Of a DNA stretch of 7,534 bases, positions 1 through 5,972 are shown piece by piece. The position numbers and the translations under genes were made by a program. Each line of letters opens with the position of its first letter. Within the stretch, counting starts at the first letter, position 1. The notes beneath the pieces were generated by a model that was not told where the DNA came from, made no database searches, and was given only the letters and a program-made list of their open reading frames with translations. The DNA is from Desulfuromonadales bacterium (lineage in GTDB: Bacteria; Desulfobacterota; Desulfuromonadia; Desulfuromonadales; UBA2294), in assembly GCA_014859615.1 (NCBI GenBank), contig JACUTX010000126.1, positions 1 to 7,534 on the forward strand, given 5' to 3'.

Positions 1-453
1 TCTGATCTCGGCAGCTTTACTCAGGAGATACTGGATGAGCAGAGCTGGCCGGAAGAGATTGCGCTGGAGCTGAATCTGACTGCCGGTCTGGTTGTCGCGG
101 TCGACCCGGAACGGCTACGCAGGGCGTTTATCAATGTTTTTTCGAATGCTGTTCAATCGTTCACGGGGGAAAAGAGGGGGGATGAAAAATTGTCGATCAC
201 TCTGCTTCCGGCCGGGAAGAGAGTTCAGCTTGTGGTGATGGACAATGGTTCGGGTATTTCAGACGAAGTGATGCCCCGGATTTTTGAACCGATGTTCAGC
301 ACCAAAAACTTTGGCGTCGGGCTGGGGATGGCGATTGTGAAAAATATTATGGAAGAACAGGGTGGGGGGGTTGAGATCGTCAGTCAACCCGGAAGAGGGA
401 CGTCAGTGACGCTCTGTTTGCCGCGATATTATAATGTCTCTGGCAGCGATTGA
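1..453 (+). CDS. Sensor histidine kinase, C-terminal ATPase part (5' end outside window)
   Basis: The reading frame is open from base 1 to a TGA at 451-453 and gives 150 residues of a HATPase_c (GHKL) catalytic domain. This domain binds ATP and phosphorylates the kinase's own histidine. Visible motifs, numbered from the window start, are the N box FINVFSNAVQS (about 43-53, key N45 and N49), the G1 box DNGSGI (81-86), the F box FEPMFSTK (95-102) and the G2 box GVGLGM (105-110). The domain ends with the usual GRGTSVTLCLP strand. The phospho-accepting histidine, dimerisation helices and any sensor domain lie upstream and cannot be described. The 61-base gap to a stand-alone receiver suggests that protein as a partner or relay target. 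The kinase class is secure; the signal it senses is unknown. Confidence 0.93.
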   Translation, partial: SDLGSFTQEILDEQSWPEEIALELNLTAGLVVAVDPERLRRAFINVFSNAVQSFTGEKRGDEKLSITLLPAGKRVQLVVMDNGSGISDEVMPRIFEPMFSTKNFGVGLGMAIVKNIMEEQGGGVEIVSQPGRGTSVTLCLPRYYNVSGSD

Positions 454-514
454 CCCGAGCGTAGAAAACAGTAAATTTAAAAGAACTCTGCCGACCGATG
501 AAAGAAAAAATTTT

Positions 515-883
515 ATGACAGCGTCTGTTCTGTTAGTCGAAGATGATCACGATTTTGCCACCAGTCTCGTCATTGCTCTTGGTTTGATCGATATTGATGT
601 TGTCAGGGCTGAATCGGCCGAACGGGCACTTGAGCTGTTTGCCCCCGAGGCCCAGAGATTTCGTCTGGTCTTTTGCGATATCAAACTGCCGGGTCTTGAC
701 GGAATCAGCTGCCTGGAAAAGCTGCGTGCTCTTAAACCGGATCTGGTCGGCGTGGTGATGACCGGTTTTCGTGATGAAGCTTTGTTTGAACGCGCCCGAA
801 ACGCCGGAGCGGTTGATATTCTGCTTAAACCGTTCAAAATGAGTAGTTTTATGGCGCTGGCTAAAAAATATATTGAGAGTTAA
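515..883 (+). CDS. Stand-alone receiver (REC) protein, response regulator without output domain
   Basis: This 122-residue protein is a single CheY-like receiver domain. The acidic pair is E9-D10-D11 in LLVEDD, the phospho-acceptor is D55 in VFCDIKLPG, the switch residue is T83 in VVMTG, and the invariant lysine is K105 in LLKPF. No DNA-binding or enzymatic domain follows, so it probably works through protein contacts or as a phosphorelay shuttle between neighbouring kinases. The start was set at ATG 515 because the receiver fold begins within four residues of it and a purine-rich GAAAGAAAA stretch precedes it. An upstream in-frame ATG at 434 would overlap the kinase stop and add 27 residues unrelated to the fold. 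It lies between two histidine kinase genes, 27 bases ahead of the second. The receiver call is firm; the relay role is inferred from position. Confidence 0.9.
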   Translation: MTASVLLVEDDHDFATSLVIALGLIDIDVVRAESAERALELFAPEAQRFRLVFCDIKLPGLDGISCLEKLRALKPDLVGVVMTGFRDEALFERARNAGAVDILLKPFKMSSFMALAKKYIES

Positions 884-910
884 GCAGAGCGGACGGTAAC
901 AACCGAAACT

Positions 911-2863
911 ATGATAATTCAACCTGAAACAGCTCCGTCTGCGCGACTTCTTGTCGTTGATGATGATGTCGATTTTTCTGCGAGCATCAAGGCTCTGGTC
1001 GAGATCGAAGGGTACCTGGTCGAGACGGCGAACAGTGTCTATACTGCTTTGCAGCGTCTGCATGAATTTAATCCGGATATTGCCCTGGTCGATTTACGCC
1101 TCGGTGCCGAGGAGGGGACAGAGCTGGTCGAAAAGATGACCCGCCTCTCCCCGGATCTGATCTGCGTGATGGTCACGGCCCATTCCGATACGGATTCAGT
1201 GATTGCCGCCCTGCATAGCGGCGTTTACGATTTTTTACGTAAACCGTTTGAGGGGCGAGAGTTATTTGCAGTTCTGCGCCGCTGCTCTGAGAAGTACCAT
1301 CTGCTTCGTGAGAAGCGCGAGGTCGATCAGGCGTTGCATGAAAGTGACACCCGTTTTCGGGCCGCGTTTGAAGTCAGTCCGGATGCGATCATCATGTCCA
1401 GGATGGATGGAACCATTATTGACGTCAACCCTGGTTTTGAACGGCTGACCGGACATCGGCTTAAAAATGTCGTTGGCAAAAATGCTATGGCGATCGGCCT
1501 CTGGAAAGAGCCGCAGGAACGGATAAAACTGCTCGATCATATTGGTGAATACGGCTATGCCAACAATATTGTCGCCGAGTTTCGTATGTTCGACGGGACG
1601 ATCCGGACCGGTCTGGTCTCTGCGCGCACCGTCATGCTGAACAAAGACCTCTGCGTGCACTATGTTGTCCGCGATGTTCATGACATCATGCTTCGTGAAA
1701 AGGCGCTGGCGGCGAGTGAAGAGCGTTATCGACAGATGAGCCAGGAGTTCAGTGCTGTTCTCGATGGCGTTCAGGATGCCATGATGCTGATCGATGCGGA
1801 TTTGAAGATTGTCTGGGCCAATAAGGGGGCCGGGAAGCATTTCGGTTTCATTCCGACGGCGATGAAAGGGGTCCTTTGTCAAAAGATATGGTCGCACGCC
1901 GATGCAGAGTGCCAGAAATCGTTGCAAGAGGTTTTTACCGGTGGAAAAACTGAGGACATCATACAAAAAATGCCAGATGGCCGCATCATGGGGGTCAAGA
2001 GTTTTCCGGTCAGAGACGATCAGGGGGCGGTCATAAATGTTGTGCAGATCGCCAGCGACCTGACCGAGAAGATGCGACTACGTGAGGAGTCGACACGGTC
2101 CGCACACCTGGCGGCCATCGGTGAACTGGCGGCTGGTGTTGCTCATGAGGTCAATAACCCGATCGGGATGATGCTGCTCGATCTCCCGCTGCTCAAGGAT
2201 GTGTTCAGCGAATTGATTCCGCTGGTTAAGGAACACCCTGGGCTGCAAAAGGACCAGAAAATTGCCGGCTTGCCACTGGAAAAAGTGCTCAGGGAAATCC
2301 CTGCCGTGATTGATGAGGTGTTTGAAGGGGCACTTAAAGTCAAAAGGATTGTCGAGGAGTTGCGTGATTTTTCTCGGCCGACCCGGGGGCTCATGGAGCC
2401 GGTCGATATTAATGAGGTTGCACGCAAGGCGGTTCGAATGGTGCGCAATCCGTTAAAAAATGCGACAGATGCCTTCATCGAAACCTACTCTTGTCCTCTC
2501 CTCTACACGCTGGGGGACCCGCACCGTCTGGAACAGGTTGTGGTTAATCTCCTGCTCAATGCCTGTCAGGCGCTGACGGAAAAGAGCGCGAAGATTTCGA
2601 TCGAAACAAAATTATCTCCGGCCGGCGGAGCCGTCCAGCTGATCGTAAAGGACGAGGGGTGCGGCGTCGATGCAACACAGATTAAAAATATGACCAACCC
2701 CTTTGTAACCTCAAAACGGGAGGCCGGAGGGACCGGTCTCGGGCTCTCTGTTTCGTCCCGTATTGTCAGTGAACATCACGGGTTGCTCGTGTTTGAGTCA
2801 GTGCCAGGAGAGGGGACAACGGTTGTTGTTGAACTGCCGATCGTCAAGCCGGAGGAGAAATGA
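911..2863 (+). CDS. REC-PAS-PAS-HisKA-HATPase histidine kinase
   Basis: This 650-residue kinase has no membrane segment or signal peptide, so it is probably cytoplasmic. Domains in order: an N-terminal receiver (about 11-128; acidic D17-D19, phospho-acceptor D61 in LVDLRLG, T89, K111 in LRKPF); a first PAS (about 146-262, with SPDAIIMSRMDG and a GLWKEPQER stretch); a second PAS (about 273-392); a dimerisation helix with H box AHEVNNP, phosphorylated at H412; and a HATPase domain with N box NLLLNACQAL (N546, N550), G1 DEGCGVD (from 581) and G2 GGTGLGL (606-612). About 60 residues separate the H box from the VKRIVEELRDFSRP helix, which is longer than in simple HisKA domains. The receiver lets another kinase modulate this one. 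PAS ligands are not predictable. No strong ribosome site precedes ATG 911, but the receiver fold supports that start. The stop overlaps the next gene, implying translational coupling with the sigma-54 regulator, its likely target. Confidence 0.94.
   Translation: MIIQPETAPSARLLVVDDDVDFSASIKALVEIEGYLVETANSVYTALQRLHEFNPDIALVDLRLGAEEGTELVEKMTRLSPDLICVMVTAHSDTDSVIAALHSGVYDFLRKPFEGRELFAVLRRCSEKYHLLREKREVDQALHESDTRFRAAFEVSPDAIIMSRMDGTIIDVNPGFERLTGHRLKNVVGKNAMAIGLWKEPQERIKLLDHIGEYGYANNIVAEFRMFDGTIRTGLVSARTVMLNKDLCVHYVVRDVHDIMLREKALAASEERYRQMSQEFSAVLDGVQDAMMLIDADLKIVWANKGAGKHFGFIPTAMKGVLCQKIWSHADAECQKSLQEVFTGGKTEDIIQKMPDGRIMGVKSFPVRDDQGAVINVVQIASDLTEKMRLREESTRSAHLAAIGELAAGVAHEVNNPIGMMLLDLPLLKDVFSELIPLVKEHPGLQKDQKIAGLPLEKVLREIPAVIDEVFEGALKVKRIVEELRDFSRPTRGLMEPVDINEVARKAVRMVRNPLKNATDAFIETYSCPLLYTLGDPHRLEQVVVNLLLNACQALTEKSAKISIETKLSPAGGAVQLIVKDEGCGVDATQIKNMTNPFVTSKREAGGTGLGLSVSSRIVSEHHGLLVFESVPGEGTTVVVELPIVKPEEK
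2851..2857 (+). promoter_or_regulatory. Ribosome binding site for the sigma-54 response regulator
   Basis: GGAGGAG is a near-perfect Shine-Dalgarno sequence inside the last codons of the upstream kinase. It serves the ATGATG doublet at 2860-2865. Spacing favours either ATG, with 2863 closer to the usual distance and 2860 giving the ATGA stop-start overlap. Its strength suggests efficient translation of the regulator. Confidence 0.75.
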
Positions 2864-4281
2864 TGTCTGACAATTACAGTCGCTATACGGTGCTGATTGT
2901 CGACGACGAGCCGTCGTGGCTGCGGGCGATGGATCTTGCTCTTGAGCGGACTCTCGGGACAAAAAATCTGCTCTGTTCCGACAGCAGCGAAGCGATGGCT
3001 CTTTTGGCACGTCAACCGGTGAGTCTGATTCTCCTCGATGTGACCATGCCGCATATCTCTGGAGACGAGCTTCTGGAGACGATCAAGGCGGTTCATCCGC
3101 ATCTGCCGGTGATCATAACGACCGGTCTGGTGCAGGTTGAGCTGGCGGTTGAGTGCATGAAACGGGGCGCGTTCGATTATTTTGTCAAGACGACCGAAAC
3201 GGATCGTATTATGAACGGCGTACGCCGTGCATTTGAAATGACTGATTTGCGCCTGGAAAACCGCCGTTTGCGCGAACATTTTCTGCAGGAAGAGTTGGAG
3301 CATCCTGAAGATTTTACCGGCCTGATTACGACCAGCCCCAAGATGCGAGCTGTCTGCCAGTATATCGAAGCGATTGCACAGAGTCCGGAGCCGGTCCTGA
3401 TCCTGGGAGAGAGCGGTGTCGGCAAAGAGTTGGTCGCCCGGGCTGTGCACACGGCCGGGCGTAGTGGAGGTCCGTGGGTTGCAGTCAATATTGCCGGACT
3501 CGATGACAATGTTTTTTCCGATACGCTGTTCGGTCATATCAAGGGGGCATATACCGGTGCCGATAAATCCCGATCTGGCGTGATTGAAGAGGCTGCCGGC
3601 GGCACGCTGTTTCTGGATGAAATCGGAGATCTAAGCCCGGTGTCGCAGGTTAAACTTCTGCGTCTGTTGCAAGAGGGGGATTATTATCCGCTCGGCAGCG
3701 ATACACCAAAACAGCACCGCACCCGGTTTGTATTCGCGACCAATCGTGATCTTGCCGCGCTGCAGGCCAGCGGCGGTTTTCGACCGGATCTCTATTACCG
3801 GCTCAATGCGTACCGGATCGCCCTTCCTCCACTGCGTGAGCGTCCCGAGGATATTCCGCTTCTGCTCGACCAGTTTCTTGATGAGGCCGCCACCTCCCTG
3901 CAGAAGCAGAAGCCGACGGTCGCAGCAGAGTTGGTTTCGCTTTTACAGCGTTACCCCTTCCCCGGAAATATCCGGGAGATGCGGGCGATGATTTTTGAGG
4001 CGCTCAGTCTGCACAAAGGCGGCCCTTTAAAAATAGCGGCCGTTCAGGCGTCGCCAGGACGAGGGCTTGATCTCCCTCTGTCGGCGTCGACTCCCGCTGC
4101 AGATGCGGCTGATCTGCCGTCAACCATCCAGTACCCTGCTGCGTTGCCTACCCTCAAAGAATCGGCCGATCTTCTGGTTGACGAAGCGCTGCGCCGCACA
4201 AATCATAACCAGACCCAGGCAGCCCGTCTGCTCGGCATCTCCCGCCCGGCACTGAGCAAGCGCCTTAAAATCCGCTCCTGA
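2860..4281 (+). CDS. Sigma-54-dependent response regulator (REC-AAA+-Fis HTH), NtrC family
   Basis: This enhancer-binding protein uses ATP hydrolysis to open promoters held by sigma-54 RNA polymerase. Numbering is from ATG 2860. The receiver spans about 9-125, with D15-D16, phospho-acceptor D60 in LLDVTMP, T88 and K110. K110 is followed by Thr-Thr instead of the usual Pro-Phe. The AAA+ domain spans about 155-378: Walker A GESGVGKE (183-190), the sigma-54 contact loop GAYTGA (229-234, the common Tyr form of GAFTGA), Walker B GGTLFLDE (247-254), sensor I around FATNRD, and arginine-finger region FRPDLYYRLN (307-316). A variable linker of about 50 residues leads to a Fis-type helix-turn-helix, NQTQAARLLGISRPALSKRL (450-469). 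All parts for sigma-54 activation are intact. It overlaps the upstream kinase by 4 bases, its probable partner. A sigma-54 promoter lies about 230 bases beyond its stop, making the downstream chemotaxis operon an obvious candidate target. ATG 2863 is an alternative start. Confidence 0.95.
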   Translation: MMSDNYSRYTVLIVDDEPSWLRAMDLALERTLGTKNLLCSDSSEAMALLARQPVSLILLDVTMPHISGDELLETIKAVHPHLPVIITTGLVQVELAVECMKRGAFDYFVKTTETDRIMNGVRRAFEMTDLRLENRRLREHFLQEELEHPEDFTGLITTSPKMRAVCQYIEAIAQSPEPVLILGESGVGKELVARAVHTAGRSGGPWVAVNIAGLDDNVFSDTLFGHIKGAYTGADKSRSGVIEEAAGGTLFLDEIGDLSPVSQVKLLRLLQEGDYYPLGSDTPKQHRTRFVFATNRDLAALQASGGFRPDLYYRLNAYRIALPPLRERPEDIPLLLDQFLDEAATSLQKQKPTVAAELVSLLQRYPFPGNIREMRAMIFEALSLHKGGPLKIAAVQASPGRGLDLPLSASTPAADAADLPSTIQYPAALPTLKESADLLVDEALRRTNHNQTQAARLLGISRPALSKRLKIRS

Positions 4282-4328
4282 TCGTAACGGATGGTGGCGG
4301 GATCGGCAGCCATGAAAGAATTGGGGGG

Positions 4329-4342
4329 GTAACAAAAGTTGA
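4329..4342 (+). promoter_or_regulatory. Candidate activator-binding dyad 1 (GTAAC-AAAA-GTTGA)
   Basis: The left half GTAAC is followed by four bases and GTTGA, an imperfect match to the GTAAC-N4-GTTAC dyad seen again downstream. It lies about 200 bases before the predicted sigma-54 start point, within range for an enhancer-type site. The protein that binds it is inferred to be the adjacent Fis-HTH regulator; nothing here proves binding. Confidence 0.3.
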
Positions 4343-4345
4343 CCG

Positions 4346-4359
4346 GTAATTATGGTTAC
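4346..4359 (+). promoter_or_regulatory. Candidate activator-binding dyad 2 (GTAAT-TATG-GTTAC)
   Basis: Nine of ten half-site bases match the GTAAC-N4-GTTAC pattern. Its centre is 17 bases from that of dyad 1, so the two would lie roughly one and a half helical turns apart. It is about 180 bases upstream of the predicted sigma-54 transcription start. Function as an enhancer site is inferred. Confidence 0.35.
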
Positions 4360-4409
4360 GTTTTGTTTAACTTTCCGTAATTAATCGTTTTTCCTGTTTT
4401 GACAACCAT

Positions 4410-4448
4410 CACGCCCGTAACTTTTGTTACGGGCGTGTTTTGTTTTTT
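4410..4448 (+). terminator. Strong intrinsic (rho-independent) terminator
   Basis: A perfect 12-bp stem, CACGCCCGTAAC (4410-4421) with GTTACGGGCGTG (4426-4437), closes a TTTT loop and is followed by a T-rich tract (TTTTGTTTTTT, 4438-4448). It lies 128 bases after the sigma-54 regulator stop codon and should end the upstream two-component operon. It thereby isolates the downstream chemotaxis genes, which have their own promoter. Confidence 0.9.
4417..4430 (+). promoter_or_regulatory. Candidate activator-binding dyad 3 (GTAAC-TTTT-GTTAC), inside terminator stem
   Basis: This is a perfect GTAAC-N4-GTTAC inverted repeat centred about 110 bases upstream of the predicted sigma-54 transcription start, a typical distance for NtrC-type enhancer sites. 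It is also the upper stem and loop of an intrinsic terminator, which alone could explain its symmetry. The case for a binding site rests on the similar dyads upstream, which are not terminators. Confidence 0.35.
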
Positions 4449-4507
4449 ACTCTTATCGTTTCTGAATAAATGGTTCAAATTCGGCAACTTATACTGATTC
4501 CTTTGAG

Positions 4508-4524
4508 TTGGCATCACTATTGCT
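4508..4524 (+). promoter_or_regulatory. Sigma-54 (-24/-12) promoter for the chemotaxis operon
   Basis: TTGGCATCACTATTGCT matches the consensus YTGGCACG-N4-TTGCW with the essential GG (4510-4511) and GC (4522-4523) exactly ten bases apart. Only two consensus positions (the C and G after GGCA) differ. Transcription would start near 4534-4536, leaving a leader of about 30 bases that contains AGGAG (4554-4558) before ATG 4565. The location, after a terminator, before the first gene of an operon and next to a sigma-54 activator gene, supports the call strongly. Confidence 0.8.
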
Positions 4525-4564
4525 CTCATTAGAAAGAAACAGATAGCGCAGGCAGGAGATCGGC

Positions 4565-5023
4565 ATGAGGTCCAGGGTTATTCTACTTGGCAGTAAAGGT
4601 GAAACACATCCCGCGATCTGCTTCGCTCTGGACGTGGCACGATGCGAATACCGGATCGTTTTTGATGAGAGTGAACTGCTCAATCTTCAGAAGATAGCGC
4701 AGCAGACCGGGGAACTCTTTGATGCACTGTTGGTCGATACCCCTTATCTCAACGTCGATCTTGTCTGGCTGGTTGAAGAGTGGCAGAGACTTGAGATGCA
4801 GATACCGATTGTTTTTGTCAAACGGACAGAGCCGTTGACAAGAGTCGTTCTCTCACTGCTGCAGAGGTTTGCGCATCTGAATCTGCACTTAAGTGAACCG
4901 ACTGATGTCGCTGATCTGGTTCTTTTGCTGACGGCGCAACGTCAAGCTTGTAATAAATATTTAAATAAAACAGATAACCGGGGAAAAACCGGTTGGAGAT
5001 GGCAATGGAAAAAACGATCTTAA
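4565..5023 (+). CDS. Degenerate receiver-like protein, first gene of chemotaxis operon
   Basis: This 152-residue protein is not recognised as a named family, but its order of predicted strands and helices resembles a receiver domain. RVILLG (4-9) would be strand 1, FDALLVDTP (52-60) strand 3, IPIVFVKRTE (80-89) strand 4, and LNLHLSEPTDVADLVLLL (105-122) strand 5 with helix 5. Compared with true receivers, the acidic pair after strand 1 is Gly-Ser-Lys, D58 occupies the phospho-acceptor position, the switch Thr is K86, and the invariant Lys is E111. Normal phosphorylation is therefore unlikely. Residues 125-152 form a basic tail rich in Trp, Lys and Arg, whose coding overlaps cheY by 19 bases. 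AGGAG six bases before ATG 4565 sets the start. Being first behind the sigma-54 promoter and coupled to cheY suggests a chemotaxis accessory or regulatory role. The gene is secure; the fold assignment is inference. Confidence 0.82.
   Translation: MRSRVILLGSKGETHPAICFALDVARCEYRIVFDESELLNLQKIAQQTGELFDALLVDTPYLNVDLVWLVEEWQRLEMQIPIVFVKRTEPLTRVVLSLLQRFAHLNLHLSEPTDVADLVLLLTAQRQACNKYLNKTDNRGKTGWRWQWKKRS
4976..4994 (+). other. Small hairpin directly before the cheY ribosome site
   Basis: AACCGG (4976-4981) pairs with CCGGTT (4989-4994) around a seven-base purine loop, GGAAAAA. The stem ends exactly where the GGAG used by cheY begins (4995-4998). It could tune cheY translation or mark an mRNA processing point. 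It lies inside the coding region of the preceding gene and, at six base pairs, may have no function. Confidence 0.35.
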
Positions 5024-5370
5024 CGGTTGATGATTCATCAACCGTTCGTGCGATTTTATCAACAATGCTGCTGGATGCTGGCTACAAGGTGATCGAAGCG
5101 GTCGATGGGCAGGATGCAATTGAACAGCTGGAAAAGAGGCAGATCAGTATGCTGATTACCGATCTGAATATGCCACGGGTGGATGGGCTTGATCTGATTC
5201 GCCATGTACGTCGCAGTGCCGGACGCCGGTTTATGCCGATCATCATGCTCACCAGTGAAGGTGACGATGTGAAGAGGCAGGCTGGGAAAACTGCCGGAGC
5301 TTCAGGGTGGATCATGAAGCCGTTTAAATCGGAGCAGTTGATGAAGGTGGTTAAAATGGTTCTGGCCTGA
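5005..5370 (+). CDS. cheY: Chemotaxis response regulator CheY
   Basis: This 121-residue single receiver domain has every catalytic residue: D9-D10 in LTVDDS, phospho-acceptor D53 in LITDLNMP, switch T83 in MLTSE and K105 in WIMKPF. In chemotaxis such proteins accept phosphate from CheA and bind the flagellar motor switch or another output. The aromatic position before the Lys is W102, where E. coli CheY has Tyr; the GxxGWI(V/M)KPF form is common in environmental CheY proteins. ATG 5005 was chosen because GGAG at 4995-4998 lies six bases upstream and the receiver begins at once (MEKTILTVDD). ATG 4999 and TTG 4993 would place the ribosome site inside the gene or directly against the start. It overlaps the previous gene by 19 bases and is followed 38 bases later by cheW, which supports a chemotaxis role over that of a generic receiver. 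Confidence 0.92.
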   Translation: MEKTILTVDDSSTVRAILSTMLLDAGYKVIEAVDGQDAIEQLEKRQISMLITDLNMPRVDGLDLIRHVRRSAGRRFMPIIMLTSEGDDVKRQAGKTAGASGWIMKPFKSEQLMKVVKMVLA

Positions 5371-5408
5371 TTGACGTTGCCGATAAATAGAAACAGGAGA
5401 TGAAGCAG

Positions 5409-5885
5409 ATGGAAGCGTTGCAACTTACAAATCAATATCTCACCTTCAGACTCGATGGCGATCTGTTTGCGGTCGATGTCAGCAAAGCGCGCGAAGTTCT
5501 CGATTTTGCCGATGTAACCCGGGTCCCGCAGACGCCGGATTACATGCTCGGCGTGATCAATCTGCGTGGCAACGTGGTGCCGGTGATCAATCTGCGCCGA
5601 AAGTTCGGGATGGACGACGCCGAACGGACCGTCGACACCTGCATCATCGTCATTGAGATTGAGCTCAAAGATGAGACGGTCGTTATCGGGGTCGTGGCCG
5701 ACGCGGTTCAGGAAGTCCTCGATCTGGATGCCGGACAGATAGCACCACCACCGCGGCTCGGAACCCGTCTGAATACCGAATTTATCAGAGGGATGGGGAA
5801 TTTAAACGATCAATTTATTATTCTGCTCGATATCGATCGGGTCTTTACGCACGAAGAAATCGCTGTGATCGATCAGAGCGCGTAA
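5409..5885 (+). CDS. cheW: Chemotaxis coupling protein CheW
   Basis: This 158-residue cytoplasmic adaptor links chemoreceptors to the kinase CheA. The whole length is one CheW domain. Family hallmarks are NQYLTFRLDGDLFAVDV near the N-terminus, the VPQTPDYMLGVINLRGNVVP core (about 38-57) that carries the conserved N-L-R-G, the INLRRKFGM strand, and the C-terminal FIRGMGNLNDQFIILLDIDRVF segment. ATG 5409 is preferred because AGGAG (5395-5399) lies nine bases upstream; the in-frame ATG at 5400 would touch that site with no spacing. It sits between cheY and an MCP gene, so the three products probably act in one array. No cheA is in the window, so the CheA partner must be encoded elsewhere or beyond the end. 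Confidence 0.95.
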   Translation: MEALQLTNQYLTFRLDGDLFAVDVSKAREVLDFADVTRVPQTPDYMLGVINLRGNVVPVINLRRKFGMDDAERTVDTCIIVIEIELKDETVVIGVVADAVQEVLDLDAGQIAPPPRLGTRLNTEFIRGMGNLNDQFIILLDIDRVFTHEEIAVIDQSA

Positions 5886-5972
5886 ATTTTAAGTCATGCA
5901 TTCAAAAGGGGCTGCTGATTCAAGCGGCATTTATTTTGACTGAGTACGTACAGAAATGGGAGAAGGTATCAC

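Noticed and set aside
434..514. N-terminal extension of the stand-alone receiver from ATG 434
   Set aside because: The 27 extra residues do not belong to a receiver fold, no Shine-Dalgarno sequence precedes 434, and it would overlap the kinase stop. ATG 515 fits better.
1262..1966. Minus-strand open frame of 234 codons
   Set aside because: It is antisense to the two PAS domains of the hybrid kinase, with no recognisable motif and no suitable gene context. It is a codon-composition shadow.
4339..4371. TTGACC with downstream AT-rich bases as a sigma-70 promoter
   Set aside because: No acceptable -10 hexamer at normal spacing, and any transcript would meet the strong terminator at 4410-4448.
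4399..4427. Perfect TTGACA -35-like hexamer before the terminator
   Set aside because: The matching -10 position falls in TTTTGT within the terminator hairpin and is a poor TATAAT match.
5456..5470. Second GG-N10-GC sigma-54-like element
   Set aside because: It lies about 50 bases inside the cheW coding region with no gene start suitably placed downstream, so it is probably chance.
5936..5972. TTGACT -35-like hexamer before the MCP gene
   Set aside because: No -10 element at 16-18 bases; the spaced position is the GGGAGAAGG ribosome site. Read-through from cheW is the simpler source of transcription.
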